Source: Burkholderiaceae bacterium
GTDB lineage: Bacteria > Pseudomonadota > Gammaproteobacteria > Burkholderiales > Burkholderiaceae_B
Assembly: GCA_029866055.1 (NCBI GenBank)
Contig: JARXAG010000020.1
Span: 1-34,977 of the forward strand
Direction: 5' to 3'
Length of the DNA: 34,977 nt
A program made the translations under genes and the position numbers. Shown here in pieces: positions 33,241 through 34,977 of the stretch. Position 1 is the first letter of the stretch. Every line of letters begins with the position of its first letter. The notes beneath the pieces are model-generated. The model made no database searches. It saw only the letters and a list, made by a program, of their open reading frames with translations, and was not told the origin of the DNA.

Positions 33241-34962
33241 TTATTTTGCCAAATCGAACCAAGGCGAGGCGCGATCGTGGCTCGCGGCAATCTTAACCAC
33301 CATGCCTTTTGTTAATTGCAAAGGCTGATCGAAACGATAGATTGTGCGTTGCCAGGCTGTCGTTGAGCGAATATCCGTTGGGGGGTTTTCCCAGATGGTG
33401 GTGGCATCGAGCTCGATGCGAATCCATTGCACCACGCCATAGCACGGGCCTTCTGCTGTGGCGGTCAGCTCTAAAATCTTGTCTTCTGCAGGATATGAAT
33501 CCTGATTCATAAAGTCAAAGCGAAAGGCATCCACCGGCGTGCTCATTGGCACGAGTGCAATATCTTCGCGATAGAACGGTATTTTTTTTGACGAAATCGA
33601 ATTAAAGCGCGACAGATCAAAACCATGACTGCTCTCAATACGTAGATATTTACCAGCGGCTTCGCCACCCATTAAGGCGATCATGATGCTGGCCGCGTGC
33701 GGCACAATTAAGGCCTCAGGTTTAAGCAGACGCTTTTTTGCGTCTTCGATTGCCGGTAGAACGTGTTCGCCAATGATGGCGCTATCAAAAATCTCGTGAA
33801 TCAGTACGTCAGCTTTTTCTGGTAAGTCTTTGCCAACTGCAACGTCATACGATATTTTTGAAACGATGGTGACGATGTTAGCAAAACCGTTGGTCTTTAC
33901 GATGTCGGTAGCAGTTTGTGCAACTAAGGGCTCGGCCTCACAGGCAACGACTTGAGTGGCACCAAGCTTGGCTGCCATCATCGAAAGCAGGCCTGACCCT
34001 GCACCAATCTCTAAAACGAGTTTGCCTGGTTGAACCGCGGTTTTGATGCCCTCGAAGTAGGCATCATTACGGTGTGCCTCGTTCATCATCGGAACATGCC
34101 AAAGAGGCACCATCTTGCTGGTGGCCCAAGCCGAACCGAGCTTGGCGACCAATAGATTGGGCGATACCTCTAGGGCCTTGTTAAAAAGCTCGAGTGCCTC
34201 AGTGCCGCGGTTTAGCGCTACCAGTAAGCCAGACGCGTTTTTAAGACCTTGCTCGTGGTCGGGCTTGATGGCTAAGGCGGCAAAATAGTCAGTCAGTGCG
34301 TCTTGGGTGCGGCCAAGTGCCTCAAAAATTTCAGCGCGGGCAAGCAAAGCGGGTAATAGCTTTTGAACAAGGCCCAGAGCGCGTGTCAATGAATCAAGCG
34401 CTTCGGGCAGTTGCTTAAGCGCTTGCTGTGCCAGGCCCAGCCCAAGGTATGACGCGGCATTTGGCTCACATTGGATGGAGTTTTTGTACTGCTTGATTGC
34501 ACCAGCGTAATCGCCGGCAGCCTTCAATGCGTCGGCCTTAATCAGCCAGGGCCTAAACAAGGTTGGTGTGATTTTGATGGCGCGGTCAGCTGCCGCTGTG
34601 GCTTGCTGGTATTGACCAAGTTGTTGATGACATTCTGCCAGATTGACCCAACCTTCAATCTCGTTAGGATGAGCCTTGGTGTACAACGTGTATACCTCGA
34701 CGGCGGCGTCAAGGCGTTGCAATTCTCGTTCGCAGACGGCCAAATTAAAGAGTGCATCACCATCGTTTGGACGCAAGGCAAGCACGGCTTGATAGCCTGT
34801 TTTTGCCTCGGCAAAGTTACCAAGAACAACATACATCAAGGCCAATAGCCGTTTGGGCTCGAGGTTGGCGGGTTCGGCCGCGCAAAGTTGCGCGCAGGCT
34901 TGAATCGCCTCTGCACGTTGGCCTTGTTTAAAGGCGTTTTTAATCGAATCGATCGTTTTCAT
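33241..34962 (-). CDS. TPR protein fused to a PRMT-like protein arginine methyltransferase
   Basis: This 573-aa protein has about seven TPR units (residues 1-275; repeated patterns such as ALFNLAVCERELQRLDAAVEVY) and a C-terminal SAM-dependent methyltransferase (about 285-573). PRMT hallmarks are visible: PLWHVPMMNEAHRNDAYFEGI before the core, motif I VLEIGAGSGLLSMMAAKLGA (316 on), ACEAE with acidic E342, and a double-Glu loop with E390 (IHEIFDSAII) and E399 (IGE). STTAWQRTIYRF near 537 resembles the THW loop. The layout TPR plus PRMT recalls eukaryotic PRMT9, and the HEIFDS motif recalls PRMT7/9. It probably methylates protein Arg, but other nucleophiles are possible. No signal peptide is visible, so it should be cytosolic. 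Confidence 0.82.
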   Translation of the reverse strand: MKTIDSIKNAFKQGQRAEAIQACAQLCAAEPANLEPKRLLALMYVVLGNFAEAKTGYQAVLALRPNDGDALFNLAVCERELQRLDAAVEVYTLYTKAHPNEIEGWVNLAECHQQLGQYQQATAAADRAIKITPTLFRPWLIKADALKAAGDYAGAIKQYKNSIQCEPNAASYLGLGLAQQALKQLPEALDSLTRALGLVQKLLPALLARAEIFEALGRTQDALTDYFAALAIKPDHEQGLKNASGLLVALNRGTEALELFNKALEVSPNLLVAKLGSAWATSKMVPLWHVPMMNEAHRNDAYFEGIKTAVQPGKLVLEIGAGSGLLSMMAAKLGATQVVACEAEPLVAQTATDIVKTNGFANIVTIVSKISYDVAVGKDLPEKADVLIHEIFDSAIIGEHVLPAIEDAKKRLLKPEALIVPHAASIMIALMGGEAAGKYLRIESSHGFDLSRFNSISSKKIPFYREDIALVPMSTPVDAFRFDFMNQDSYPAEDKILELTATAEGPCYGVVQWIRIELDATTIWENPPTDIRSTTAWQRTIYRFDQPLQLTKGMVVKIAASHDRASPWFDLAK

Positions 34963-34977
34963 TATTTTCGGTCGCAG

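Overview
The window is about 35 kb of a bacterial chromosome, most likely from a betaproteobacterium of the order Burkholderiales, probably close to Alcaligenaceae. The evidence is the order ilvB-ilvH-ilvC-psd-pssA, the rpsO-pnp pair, a Bug/TctC-type periplasmic receptor, a YccS-like FUSC protein, and homodimeric AceE. This placement rests on family recognition, not on a search. Gene density is high and I see no insertion sequence, prophage, rRNA operon or CRISPR array.

Layout. (1) 1-4053: the 5' part of a proline iminopeptidase gene diverges from a complete pqqABCDE operon for pyrroloquinoline quinone; a textbook terminator hairpin separates pqqA from pqqB. (2) 4110-7608: a GC-richer segment holding a 3-oxoacid-type CoA-transferase, a 3-hydroxybutyrate dehydrogenase and a small secreted protein. 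It is bounded by two imperfect direct-repeat copies of about 74 bp, which suggests an acquired module. (3) 7690-9368: a HicB-type protein without an evident toxin, tRNA-Ser(CGA), and yaaA. (4) 9536-12967, minus strand: a tight operon of a second 3-hydroxybutyrate dehydrogenase, a DUF1800 protein and a Tat-signal DUF1501 protein; upstream lies a FUSC membrane protein. (5) 15791-23951: housekeeping core with branched-chain amino acid synthesis (ilvBHC), phosphatidylethanolamine synthesis (psd, pssA), a lipoprotein on the other strand, and rpsO-pnp with structured leaders. (6) 24123-28164: aceE with a PIN-domain gene 4 nt behind it (no aceF), diverging from an Lrp/AsnC regulator; three copies of one operator-like word lie between them. 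(7) 28235-33240: a two-subunit ThDP decarboxylase resembling sulfopyruvate/phosphonopyruvate decarboxylase, a Bug receptor, and a glutamate-type ABC importer (receptor plus two permeases, no ATPase). (8) 33241-34962: a TPR protein fused to a methyltransferase with protein-arginine-methyltransferase (PRMT7/9-like) signatures.

How they fit together. Several modules handle small organic acids: two 3-hydroxybutyrate dehydrogenases and a CoA-transferase feed acetoacetyl-CoA, the ThDP enzyme and Bug receptor imply uptake and decarboxylation of a 2-oxo or sulfo/phosphono acid, and AceE with an adjacent Lrp regulator links to pyruvate. The parts I consider least described are the BDH-DUF1800-DUF1501 operon, the bacterial TPR-PRMT fusion, the repeat-bounded ketone-body cassette, and candidate RNA control elements upstream of ilvB and rpsO.
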